From Streptococcus infantis (lineage in GTDB: Bacteria > Bacillota > Bacilli > Lactobacillales > Streptococcaceae): a stretch of 64,000 nucleotides of DNA. The stretch covers positions 44,362-108,361 of the forward strand of contig NZ_JAHZPU010000003.1 in NCBI RefSeq assembly GCF_019929575.1, in the 5' to 3' direction. The notes below the pieces were generated by a model. The model ran no database searches, had not been told where the DNA came from, and saw only the letters and a program-made list of their open reading frames with translations. The position numbers and the translations under genes were made by a program. Positions 1-7,207 of this stretch are shown piece after piece (the stretch's first letter is position 1; each line of letters begins with the position of its first letter).

Positions 1-305
1 ACAGAATCTGGTAAAAACGGGCTTTCCAAAGATTGACTTTTCTGAGAAGCTTCTTTAACAGGTTCTTCTGACTCGTCTATCTTTTCTGATTTTTCAGCGA
101 GCTCTTCAGTCTCTACAGTTTCCTCACTAGTTTCCTTATCTTCTGGATTGGTATGAAGATTTTCTTGAGGATTTTCCTCAACTACTGGCGCCTTGTCTCT
201 TGTCTCTGAATCTTCTTCAAGGAGAACTGAGTCGGATGGGCTATCTTTTTTATCATTGTTGGCTGTTTTTTCGAAATCAGCACTTTCAAACCATTCTTGA
301 GTCAT
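1..305 (-). CDS. Acidic hypothetical protein, N-terminal part only
   Basis: This gene runs off the left edge; 101 codons from its ATG are visible. A good ribosome binding site (complement of acctccc at 311-317) supports the start. The visible part begins MTQEWFESADFEK and is then dominated by Glu, Asp, Ser and Lys with no hydrophobic segment, so it looks like a disordered cytoplasmic N-terminus. In streptococci such acidic tails often precede a membrane or extracellular domain, but that part lies outside the window. It follows the PadR/HAAS/DUF4097 genes on the same strand with an 87-base gap and no strong terminator, so it may be co-transcribed with them. I do not recognise the family. Confidence 0.75.
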   Translation of the reverse strand, partial: MTQEWFESADFEKTANNDKKDSPSDSVLLEEDSETRDKAPVVEENPQENLHTNPEDKETSEETVETEELAEKSEKIDESEEPVKEASQKSQSLESPFLPDS

Positions 306-392
306 AATAGACCTCCCTTTTTTGATTAATTTTTGAGTAGTAACTACTAGTTGTCTTTATTCATGATTTCTATAAGAAAGCAAGCGATCTTA

Positions 393-1301
393 TTATGGGA
401 AATAGATACTTTGATTAGATTTTGCGACGAGGAGATCTTGCGTATCTTTTTTTTCTGTTTTGTAAGGGTTCGCTAATGCTTCACCTTTACTACCTCCCGT
501 AGGTATGTCATGTCTGTCTCGATGCCAACGATAGATATCACCATGTTCAGCAGAAAATTCAAGATTGATTCGATCAAGTTCCTTCTGAGATAACTCGAGT
601 GAGATATCTTTTCTTGCCTCGAATTCCACTCGACCATGCACTTGGATATCGTCTGCCTTGATATGTTCATGATCTGCTTGGATGCGGCTATCTGTTAGAC
701 TGGTTTCAAATACATTGACAATTCCAGTTGTGATCAGTTGGCTATTTTTAATCTCGCTATCAGTGATACGAAGAAGATAGCCATTTGACTGGATCTTGGC
801 ATTGCTGACTTTTACATCGGCAATCGAAAGGACACCGTGGTCGACCTGGGCGGTTAGATCTTTTAATTCTCTTCCTTTTGGCAACGATAGAACGACCTCA
901 TCATTGCGGCTAGAGACTCCGCTTACGATAAATAGGATACCCTCGATACTAGAACCTATAGAGCGACGTGTAGTTGACTTGGTGTCAGAAATCTCAAGAG
1001 TTTTTTCTTTGATAGAATGCTGGAGGTTTTCTTTTTCAGAGATGGTCGGGTGATACTGAAGGTGAATCTTGTCATCGCTAGATTCTCTAATGACTAACGA
1101 ATGTTCTGTCAGTGACATGTTAAGATTTTCAATATCTTGATCAAAAACGAGCTCTTCCATTCGGCTCTCAAAGACTGGTTTTTGTGACATTGCAAGGAGG
1201 CCTCTGACACCGTCTGTTTGGATGCCGATGATAATCATTGAAAAACCGATGATACTAGTAACAACACCAAAGATAAGAAATCCTTTTGTCCATTTACGCA
1301 T
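393..1301 (-). CDS. DUF4097 family membrane-anchored beta-repeat protein
   Basis: The product has 302 residues: one membrane helix at about residues 7-27, then a long beta-strand-rich part typical of DUF4097 (putative adhesin) proteins, with alternating polar/hydrophobic strands from about 60 to 270. It probably sits on the outer face of the membrane with a short cytoplasmic N-terminus. The start at 1301 is preferred because it has the GAGGTG ribosome binding site and its ATGCGTAA overlaps the stop of the upstream gene by 8 bases, implying translational coupling. An in-frame ATG 21 codons upstream lies inside the neighbour. PadR-HAAS-DUF4097 is a recurrent Firmicute gene set, thought to sense or respond to envelope state. 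The substrate or ligand is unknown. Confidence 0.85.
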   Translation of the reverse strand: MRKWTKGFLIFGVVTSIIGFSMIIIGIQTDGVRGLLAMSQKPVFESRMEELVFDQDIENLNMSLTEHSLVIRESSDDKIHLQYHPTISEKENLQHSIKEKTLEISDTKSTTRRSIGSSIEGILFIVSGVSSRNDEVVLSLPKGRELKDLTAQVDHGVLSIADVKVSNAKIQSNGYLLRITDSEIKNSQLITTGIVNVFETSLTDSRIQADHEHIKADDIQVHGRVEFEARKDISLELSQKELDRINLEFSAEHGDIYRWHRDRHDIPTGGSKGEALANPYKTEKKDTQDLLVAKSNQSIYFP

Positions 1302-1887
1302 GTCTTTCACCTCTCTTTCCTCTATTAAGAATCCATTGGATGAGTCGAAGGACCAGTAATCCAAAGAAACGTGTTACGTAAGAAGTGGCTAGTAAGACTA
1401 GGGATGAAGCTCCGATCGCCAGTAAACCACCACCAAAAATAAGTACAAAAGCAGATGTCGATTCAGCCAGAATGTAGAAGCTTTCAAATAGGAGAACAGC
1501 TCCGAGAACCATCCCAGCTGCTGAAACAGCAAAGAAGGCAATAAGTACGCTGACAGCGGCGATAAAAATGCCGATGATAGCCATGAGAAGAGCAATTCCG
1601 ACCGGAATTCCGATAGGCGCTGCAAGAAGGGCTAGTAGAGCGATGCGTAAAATATGGCGGTCGTTCTTACTGGAATTTTCTTCGTTGATTTTCTTATCAA
1701 GAAGTGTAGTCAGGACATCATGGGCAGCCTCTTTTGGACTTCCCAGACTAGTCATTAGCTCCTCCTCACCTTCTGGACCCGCATCATCAAAGAGTTCTTT
1801 GAAGTAATCCATGGCTTCAATGCGATCAGATTGAGGAAGCTTCATCAGATAGGCTTCAAGCTGATTCAAATATTCAGTTCTTGTCAT
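1294..1887 (-). CDS. HAAS/DUF1700 membrane protein
   Basis: The protein has 197 residues. The N-terminal 60 residues (MTRTEYLNQLEAYLMKLP..., then YFKELFDDAG) match the HAAS/DUF1700 alpha-helical domain that is usually encoded beside PadR regulators. After residue 80 there are about three to four hydrophobic segments rich in Ala, Ile, Leu and Gly, so it is a polytopic membrane protein. It overlaps the padR-like gene upstream by 14 bases and the DUF4097 gene downstream by 8 bases, so the three are one translationally coupled operon. The HAAS domain is proposed to be a signalling or protein-interaction module. The exact role is unknown. Confidence 0.85.
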   Translation of the reverse strand: MTRTEYLNQLEAYLMKLPQSDRIEAMDYFKELFDDAGPEGEEELMTSLGSPKEAAHDVLTTLLDKKINEENSSKNDRHILRIALLALLAAPIGIPVGIALLMAIIGIFIAAVSVLIAFFAVSAAGMVLGAVLLFESFYILAESTSAFVLIFGGGLLAIGASSLVLLATSYVTRFFGLLVLRLIQWILNRGKRGERHA

Positions 1888-2200
1888 GGCGAATGCTCCC
1901 TTCTATGATTCCATTGATAGTGTCAGCGTAGAGTGTCCACTCTTCTCTGAGTACAAATAGTTGTTCCTCCCCAATCTCTGTCAAGGAGTAGTACTTCCGC
2001 ATCCGACCTTGGTATTCGCGAGAGTATGTAGTCAGATAGCGGTTGGTATCCAGTTTTTTCAAGATGGGGTAGAGAGTAGATTCCTTGATTTTGGCAATGA
2101 GTTTAATGGTTTGGCTGATCTCATAACCATAGGAATCCCCTTGTTCTAGAATGGCCAAGATGAGAAATTCAATCAAAGCCGCTGATGTTGGAAAATACAT
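1874..2200 (-). CDS. PadR family transcriptional regulator
   Basis: This short PadR repressor has 108 residues, mostly one winged helix-turn-helix: ILEQGDSYGYEISQTI, then STLYPILKKLDTNRYL and the wing YQGRMRKYYSLTEIG. The C-terminal helix needed for dimerisation is present but short, as in PadR subfamily 2. It is the first gene of the PadR-HAAS-DUF4097 operon, behind a consensus promoter and a GGAGGTG ribosome binding site. PadR proteins with this neighbourhood generally repress their own operon and respond to membrane-active compounds. The inducer here is not visible. An inverted repeat between -35 and -10 is the likely operator. Confidence 0.9.
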   Translation of the reverse strand: MYFPTSAALIEFLILAILEQGDSYGYEISQTIKLIAKIKESTLYPILKKLDTNRYLTTYSREYQGRMRKYYSLTEIGEEQLFVLREEWTLYADTINGIIEGSIRHDKN

Positions 2201-2222
2201 GGGGCACCTCCTTTTTTAGTAT

Positions 2223-2313
2223 GTAAAAATTTTATATATAATTATTCTACACATACATCATACATCTAAATGTAAGCCCTGTCAAGTAATATGTGTAAAA
2301 ATTTTATATATAA
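2223..2313. repeat. Two identical 19-bp AT-rich direct repeats flanking the padR promoter
   Basis: The 19-mer gtaaaaattttatatataa occurs at 2223-2241 and again, identically, at 2295-2313, 72 bases apart. One copy lies in the 5' untranslated region of the padR operon and the other upstream of its -35 box, next to the terminator of the gene beyond. The placement on both sides of the promoter suggests paired protein-binding sites or a duplication relic. Confidence 0.6.
2257..2285 (-). promoter_or_regulatory. Promoter and candidate PadR operator
   Basis: On the minus strand TTGACA (2285-2280) and TATGAT (2262-2257) are separated by exactly 17 bases and point at the padR-like gene. The spacer contains the inverted repeat ACATCTAAATGT (2262-2273), of the ATGT/ACAT type common in PadR operators. 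A repressor bound there would block RNA polymerase. The promoter is seen directly; the operator assignment is inference. Confidence 0.75.
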
Positions 2314-2340
2314 AAAATCTTCTAGCAAAAACTAGAAGAT
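2311..2340 (-). terminator. Rho-independent terminator of the LRR/small-gene unit
   Basis: A perfect 9-bp stem (ATCTTCTAG at 2317-2325 with CTAGAAGAT at 2332-2340) is followed on the minus strand by a run of T. It ends transcription coming from the gene at 2374-2799. Confidence 0.85.
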
Positions 2341-2373
2341 TGGAGGATGTTTTGCATCACTTTGAGGCAATGC

Positions 2374-2799
2374 CTATCTGTAATTCTCATCATAAATGGG
2401 CGGTAGATAAAAATACTTGTCTTCAATCTTGATTTTGGCACAGAGGATGCCGTTTTGATAGACATATCCGTTAAATGGAGGATAGCTATCCAAGTTTTTT
2501 AAGATATTCTCAGGTAAAGATCTGAAATTGTAATCCCTCAAGGCCCCAGAACCAATCAATCTTTCAGTCCGATAAGCCTTGATTTCTTTTTCATATTTTT
2601 TGAGAAATGCTTCTCGTTTCTTTTCAAAGAGAGCCAAATCTCCATCATCTAACTCGTAATAGCGGTCATAACCAGCAATCCAAGAAATATAAACACACAG
2701 TAAAGATTTTTCTATCTCAGGAGAGTAGCCAATTGTAAAGTAATTTTCTTTGTCGACCTGCCGATTTTCTACTGTGATAGTCTGTATAAAGTTAGTCAT
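2374..2799 (-). CDS. Hypothetical 141-residue cytoplasmic protein
   Basis: I do not recognise this family. The protein has no signal peptide or membrane helix. It is rich in aromatic residues, with a charged helical middle (LFEKKREAFLKKYEKEIKAY, about residues 58-77) and a C-terminus ending YFYLPPIYDENYR. It starts 41 bases after the stop of the LRR gene on the same strand, has its own GGAG ribosome binding site, and is closed by a terminator, so the two form a two-gene unit. Size, composition and partner resemble small accessory or immunity-type proteins of polymorphic toxin loci, but no toxin gene is visible nearby. That idea is only a suggestion. Confidence 0.7.
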   Translation of the reverse strand: MTNFIQTITVENRQVDKENYFTIGYSPEIEKSLLCVYISWIAGYDRYYELDDGDLALFEKKREAFLKKYEKEIKAYRTERLIGSGALRDYNFRSLPENILKNLDSYPPFNGYVYQNGILCAKIKIEDKYFYLPPIYDENYR

Positions 2800-2840
2800 G
2801 ATAATCTCCGTTTCAGGAATGAACTAGAAAGGCTTCTCAT

Positions 2841-4337
2841 TTAAAAATCCTTTAGCTCATCAAAGATTTCTATAAATTTTTCTTTGTCCATTCCTAAATC
2901 TTCAGGTATTAAGTCTAAGATTTCGCTTAGAGCACTATAGATATCCTCTCTCTCGATTGTTTCAATAAAACAGTTACGTTTGTCCATTTTATTGAAACCT
3001 TGAGTATATTCTCTTATGAGAACTTCTACGTTTTTAATAGTGTTTTCATTGGGGTTTTCTAGAAGCTTTATAAGGCTTGCTCTAGTCTTTCTATAAAGAG
3101 AGGCTGCTTTTTTTGCATTTGCGGTTGAAATATTTTCTTGTCCATCCCATGAGCGAAATGGATTATCTAGGTTTTGGGCTAGCCATTCAGCTTTCCTCGG
3201 TTTTGTTATCCAAAGATTCAGTCCCTTGTCCTTCAGTTTTTTATAATATTTTTTGGCTCCTTTAGCTGCATCTTCTGGTAAGCTACTCATCCAAAACATG
3301 CTTAATTGAGGTAAATCTTCTGGTTTTGGGATATCCTCTGCAGTAAAGCCAAACAAATCAACGGTTGAAAAATTGATTAACTCTTTTAACTCTGATAATT
3401 TATGGAAATTAAGAATATTACCAGGTTTCCCCCACAATCTCAATTCCCTAAGATTTGGATAGTTATTCAAGATTTGTGCAAAGTCTATTTCAAGGATGTT
3501 AGAACAATGGATGGCTCCCAAATCCTTTAATCCCAGCACCTTAGGCAGAGAACGATCAAGTTGTAATCGTAAGCTGGCTCCATGATCCTTTACAAGTATC
3601 TGACAATTGTCGCTCATGTCTCCTAATAAGAGTAGCTCCTCCAAATCATCATTCAATCTAAGTTCCTCTACACTTGTCAAATCAATGGAAAGTCGATGTA
3701 TGGATGTCTTAGAAAAATCCAGTTTTGTTTGTCCATGATTTTCAAGAACTAGTTCAGTAATAAAAGGAGTCGACTGCAAATACTCATATATATTTTTGTG
3801 CCATTTAGTTAATTCTAACTTAGATAAACAAGGGAAGACCTTTAATTCTAATGCGTTTTCAAAAGGTGTCCACTCGTCATTAATATTGTGTTTAGAAATA
3901 CGGTAGTCATTCCCTGCAAATGAAACCTTTTCCTTGCTTTTATCTGCTTTCTTAAATAAATCTCTTTTTTCTTTTGGGATTTCTTGCCATTTCAGTTGCC
4001 TATAAATATCGTAACCACTCCCCCAAAACATAGCATATGTGTTTGTGCTTTCGGTTGTTAATGGTGTTGTATTCCCAATAAAAATATAATTTGACGGTAC
4101 ATGAATATCAACATTACACAGATGCAAGCCTCTATCCCAGTACATAAAATCAATGTACAGTGGCTTTAAGAAAGATAGTTCTTCTTCTGTAAGAGGTTGT
4201 TCTCCTGACCAGTCTAATGACAGTAGGACAGCCTGAGGCTTTTTCTCCCCCTCTTCGATCTTGGTTATCTGGCAAGCTATGTATTTTTTTAGATGGGTAT
4301 TGTAAACACAATAGACGTCCCCTGCTTTTGCTAGCAT
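2841..4337 (-). CDS. Cytoplasmic leucine-rich repeat protein
   Basis: The product has 498 residues and no signal peptide or membrane helix. The N-terminal 130 residues start with AGDVYCVYNTHLKKYIACQI, a pattern reminiscent of the Imm26/HocA-like beta-barrel domain (low confidence). Residues about 165-370 hold irregular leucine-rich repeats, for example SVEELRLNDDLEELLLLGD and YPNLRELRLWGK. The last 120 residues are charged and helical. The start has an AAGGAG ribosome binding site. It is followed by the small gene at 2374-2799 and preceded by a decayed LRR relative. Similar LRR proteins occur sporadically in Firmicutes and Bacteroidetes, sometimes labelled gliding motility proteins, which is meaningless here. 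Function is unknown; the locus looks accessory and AT-rich. Confidence 0.8.
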   Translation of the reverse strand: MLAKAGDVYCVYNTHLKKYIACQITKIEEGEKKPQAVLLSLDWSGEQPLTEEELSFLKPLYIDFMYWDRGLHLCNVDIHVPSNYIFIGNTTPLTTESTNTYAMFWGSGYDIYRQLKWQEIPKEKRDLFKKADKSKEKVSFAGNDYRISKHNINDEWTPFENALELKVFPCLSKLELTKWHKNIYEYLQSTPFITELVLENHGQTKLDFSKTSIHRLSIDLTSVEELRLNDDLEELLLLGDMSDNCQILVKDHGASLRLQLDRSLPKVLGLKDLGAIHCSNILEIDFAQILNNYPNLRELRLWGKPGNILNFHKLSELKELINFSTVDLFGFTAEDIPKPEDLPQLSMFWMSSLPEDAAKGAKKYYKKLKDKGLNLWITKPRKAEWLAQNLDNPFRSWDGQENISTANAKKAASLYRKTRASLIKLLENPNENTIKNVEVLIREYTQGFNKMDKRNCFIETIEREDIYSALSEILDLIPEDLGMDKEKFIEIFDELKDF

Positions 4338-4441
4338 AAAAATTTCTCCTTAAATGTTACTACATTTTCAATAGTCTTTTTAGACTTTTAAACAAATACT
4401 TGTTTGTAATTGAGTTAAAACAAGTAAAGTTCTTTAAGATT
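4338..4441. other. Spacer between LRR gene and LRR remnant
   Basis: About 100 bases of AT-rich sequence. It holds the ribosome binding site of the LRR gene and small inverted repeats (agtct/agact near 4373-4386). I see no convincing promoter, so expression of the LRR gene may have originally come from the decayed upstream gene. Confidence 0.4.
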
Positions 4442-4800
4442 TTATTTTAGATAGATTTCTGGTTTCTCAATGACTGAGCCATCCTTCAATTTGGTAATTG
4501 AAGGATTTTATGATGCAAAAGTTTAACCTCCTTGGAAGGTTTGATTGTTAGATATTCTAGCTTTATCAGATTAATGATTGAAGTTGCGTCCTTACTTTTT
4601 AGGATACCAGTAAAAAAGTTGAAATAGCGTAACTATGGTATATCATTTAAAAAGTTAGAGGAATCTACATGGATGTTTTTAGGGGCAAAACAATCCCCTT
4701 CAATTGAGAGAGTTTCGACTTCTTTGAGAGATAAATTGTATAGTTGTTTCCATCATGGTCTTCTTTATCAAATTTAAACGATAAATCTTCCTAGGTATAT
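4442..4800 (-). pseudogene. Decayed leucine-rich repeat gene remnant
   Basis: No open frame covers this stretch, but the minus strand gives linked coding-like pieces in different frames. First comes EDLSFKFDKEDHDGNNYTI. After a frame change comes NLSLKEVETLSIEGDCF, running on to HVDSSNFLNDIP and a TAG stop at about 4643. The same frame then resumes with LRYFNFFTGI, INLIKLEYLTIKPSKEV and LLHHKILQLPN. After another shift the end reads LKDGSVIEKPEIYLK and a stop at 4442. The leucine spacing resembles the LRR gene immediately downstream, so this is probably the broken 3' half of a tandem paralogue. At least two frameshifts and one stop make it non-functional. Confidence 0.55.
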
Positions 4801-4856
4801 TATAGCATGTTTTAGCTTAACGAAAGTCTTATGAGGAGGCCTTTCAAACCTTTTTA

Positions 4857-4886
4857 AAAGAAAAAAGCCAGACAGATGTCTAGCTT
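4857..4886 (-). terminator. Terminator of the MFS transporter gene
   Basis: On the minus strand AGCTAGACA pairs with TGTCTGGCT (4867-4885) and is followed by a T-rich run. It lies about 40 bases after the stop codon of the transporter gene. Confidence 0.8.
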
Positions 4887-4922
4887 GAAAAGTGAGTTTA
4901 TTGTAGTAAATTCTAAAATTTT

Positions 4923-6089
4923 TTAGAGGATTTTATCCGCTCGATCCACCATAAAGAGGGCGATTGTCATGATAATATCAATTACTAGAAGAATCAGTAC
5001 CGCTGGGACCCAAGACTGGAACATGTTAAAACTGTAACCAAAGAGAGTTGGTCCAAAGGCGGCTAGAATGTAGCCACCGGTCTGGGCAAGTCCAGACAAT
5101 TGAGCCGTCTTTTCAGGTGAGCTTGTTTTGATAGAGAAGCAAACCATGAGATAGGGGAAAAGTGCGCTACAGGCAGTACCAATCAAGAGATGAGCTACTA
5201 ACCAGTAGAGGAAACTATTGCTCGGGTATAAAAGCATAGCAATTCCAAGCATTCCAGCGAGAGAGACGATTGTTAACATGATTTGACGGTGACGATTGGA
5301 CAAACGAGTCGTTAGACTTGGAATGGTCATGGAGAAGGGGATACTAGTCAGAGAAAAGATAGAAGCTAGAAGTCCGGCATCTGTGTGAGATAAGCCAGCA
5401 CTGATTGCCATGGTAGGTAACCAGGTCATACTAGTGTAAAAGAGTAAGGATTGGAGACCGCAAAAGATCATAATGGCCCAAACTTGCTTGTTTTTTAAGA
5501 TATTCTCTTTCTTTTGTTTTTTCTCATTCCCTTTTAGAAAATGATTGTGACTATGGTTAGGTAACCAGACCACCAAAGTTAGTAGGCAGACCAAGGACAA
5601 ACAGAGAATCAAGCCTTTCCAAGAACTTGCTTGGCTGATGGGTACAGATAGATAGGAAGCAAGAGCCGTTGCAATTCCCATGGAAGTTACATAAATTGTT
5701 GTCAGAAAGCCAATCTTTTGTGGGTAGTTGGCTTGAATAAGGCTAGGAAGGAGCACGTTAAAGATCGCAATACTCGCTCCGATGAGTAGGGTTCCCAGAT
5801 AAAGTAATGGGAGATTAAAGATACGAATCCCGGAGCCTACAGATAAGACGATAAGACTATAGGTGAAAAGGTGCTCAAGTCCAATTTTTTGAGCCAAATG
5901 GGTCGCAAAAGAGGAGAAGAGGGCAAACATTAAGAGAGGGAGACTGGTCAAAACACCAAGTGAACTAACTTCCACTCCAAAACCTTGGGCAATATCTCCC
6001 AAAACAGTTGGCAAAGCTGTAAAAGGAGCTCTTAAGACCGCTCCGATTAAGATAATTCCTAGAATAAAAAAGAGTGATCGTTTTTTCAT
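4923..6089 (-). CDS. MFS transporter, CynX/NimT type
   Basis: This 388-residue polytopic membrane protein has about 12 hydrophobic helices in two six-helix halves joined by a charged loop (HFLKGNEKKQKKENILKN, about residues 183-200). The start LILIGAVLRAPFTALP matches the CynX/NimT (cyanate / 2-nitroimidazole) branch of the major facilitator superfamily. The substrate cannot be told from sequence. The ATG at 6089 is preferred over one 21 codons upstream because it has a GAGGTT ribosome binding site and starts MKKRSLFF, followed at once by the first helix. The gene stands alone, diverging from the glycosyltransferase gene at 6307. Confidence 0.85.
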   Translation of the reverse strand: MKKRSLFFILGIILIGAVLRAPFTALPTVLGDIAQGFGVEVSSLGVLTSLPLLMFALFSSFATHLAQKIGLEHLFTYSLIVLSVGSGIRIFNLPLLYLGTLLIGASIAIFNVLLPSLIQANYPQKIGFLTTIYVTSMGIATALASYLSVPISQASSWKGLILCLSLVCLLTLVVWLPNHSHNHFLKGNEKKQKKENILKNKQVWAIMIFCGLQSLLFYTSMTWLPTMAISAGLSHTDAGLLASIFSLTSIPFSMTIPSLTTRLSNRHRQIMLTIVSLAGMLGIAMLLYPSNSFLYWLVAHLLIGTACSALFPYLMVCFSIKTSSPEKTAQLSGLAQTGGYILAAFGPTLFGYSFNMFQSWVPAVLILLVIDIIMTIALFMVDRADKIL

Positions 6090-6306
6090 GTGAACCTCAA
6101 CAAACTGATTTTGATAACAGCTTATTTTAAGGCTTTTTCCTATAGATGTCAAGATGGCGTGAGGGAATCCGTCTGTTAGCTGCGAAAAATCATTGAAAAA
6201 AGTTTGATAGATTTACTAGTTTTTTTCTTGTATTCAAATAAAAATAGGAAAGTCAGGAAATTTGTGATAAAATAGTGAAAGAAAATCTATACATTGGAGA
6301 AAAGCT

Positions 6307-7137
6307 GTGTCTGAAAATCGGAAATTTAGTGTCTTGATGTCGGTCTACATCAAAGAGAACCCAGCCTTTTTGAAGGAGGCAGTGGAGAGTATCTTACATC
6401 AAACACTCCAACCAAGCGAAGTGGTCATCGTTGAAGATGGCCCACTGACACCTGAACTATATCAAGTGTTGGAGGAATTGGAAGCACAGTCAAGCATTCC
6501 AATCAAACGCTGTCCGCTTGAGCAAAATCGTGGTCTAGGGTTGGCACTTAAGTATGGTGTTACACAGTGCCAATATGATATCATTGCCCGTATGGATACG
6601 GATGATATTGCTGTTGAAGATCGTTTCGAACAACAGTTCAAGTTAATGGGAACAGAAAATTTGGACCTGCTAGGTGGTCATATCGCTGAATTTATCGACC
6701 AGCCTGATGAAATTGTATCTTACCGTCGTGTACCGATTAAGCATGAGGATATCATTGTTTACCAACGTATGAGAAGTGCCTTTAATCACATGACAGTTAT
6801 GTTCAAAAAAGAGATGGTGCTCAAGGCGGGTAACTACGAAGATGGACTTTATATGGAAGATGATCTCCTCTGGCTCAATATGATTAGTGCCGGAGCTCGA
6901 ACTGGGAATGTGGATCAAATCCTTTGTAAGGTGCGCGTGGGAGCAGGGATGTTTGAACGTCGAGGAGGTCTCCGTTATCTCAAACTTTATCGCCAAGCAC
7001 GTAAAAGAATGTATGAACGTGGGCAGATTTCTTATGGCGAATACCTGAAAAGTGTTTTAATCCAAGTTGTTGTTGCTCTCTGTCCAGGATTTGTACGACA
7101 GTTTATCTTTTTAAAACTATTGAGAAAAAGTAAATAG
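6307..7137 (+). CDS. Family 2 glycosyltransferase
   Basis: This 276-residue GT-A fold transferase belongs to GT family 2. The N-terminus FSVLMSVYIKENPAFLKEAV is the nucleotide-binding strand. EDGP, then ARMDTDDIA at about residue 98, supply the DXD metal site. YMEDDLLWLNM near residue 184 carries the ED catalytic-base motif. A hydrophobic stretch near the C-terminus may bind the membrane. The start is GTG with GGAG eight bases upstream, and an extended -10 (TGATAAAAT, 6265-6273) lies just before. It precedes the nucleotide-sugar dehydratase gene by 70 bases, so the pair probably builds a surface glycan or glycolipid. Donor and acceptor are unknown. Confidence 0.88.
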   Translation: MSENRKFSVLMSVYIKENPAFLKEAVESILHQTLQPSEVVIVEDGPLTPELYQVLEELEAQSSIPIKRCPLEQNRGLGLALKYGVTQCQYDIIARMDTDDIAVEDRFEQQFKLMGTENLDLLGGHIAEFIDQPDEIVSYRRVPIKHEDIIVYQRMRSAFNHMTVMFKKEMVLKAGNYEDGLYMEDDLLWLNMISAGARTGNVDQILCKVRVGAGMFERRGGLRYLKLYRQARKRMYERGQISYGEYLKSVLIQVVVALCPGFVRQFIFLKLLRKSK

Positions 7138-7207
7138 CTAATTAGTTTTAAAAAAATGTCTTGTAATTACTAGAAAATGTGATTTTGTGTAGGAGGATAC
7201 CATTCAC

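Noticed and set aside
306..392. Terminator after the DUF4097 gene (AGTAG-TAA-CTACT near 335)
   Set aside because: A five-base-pair stem without a T run is too weak; read-through into the next gene is likely.
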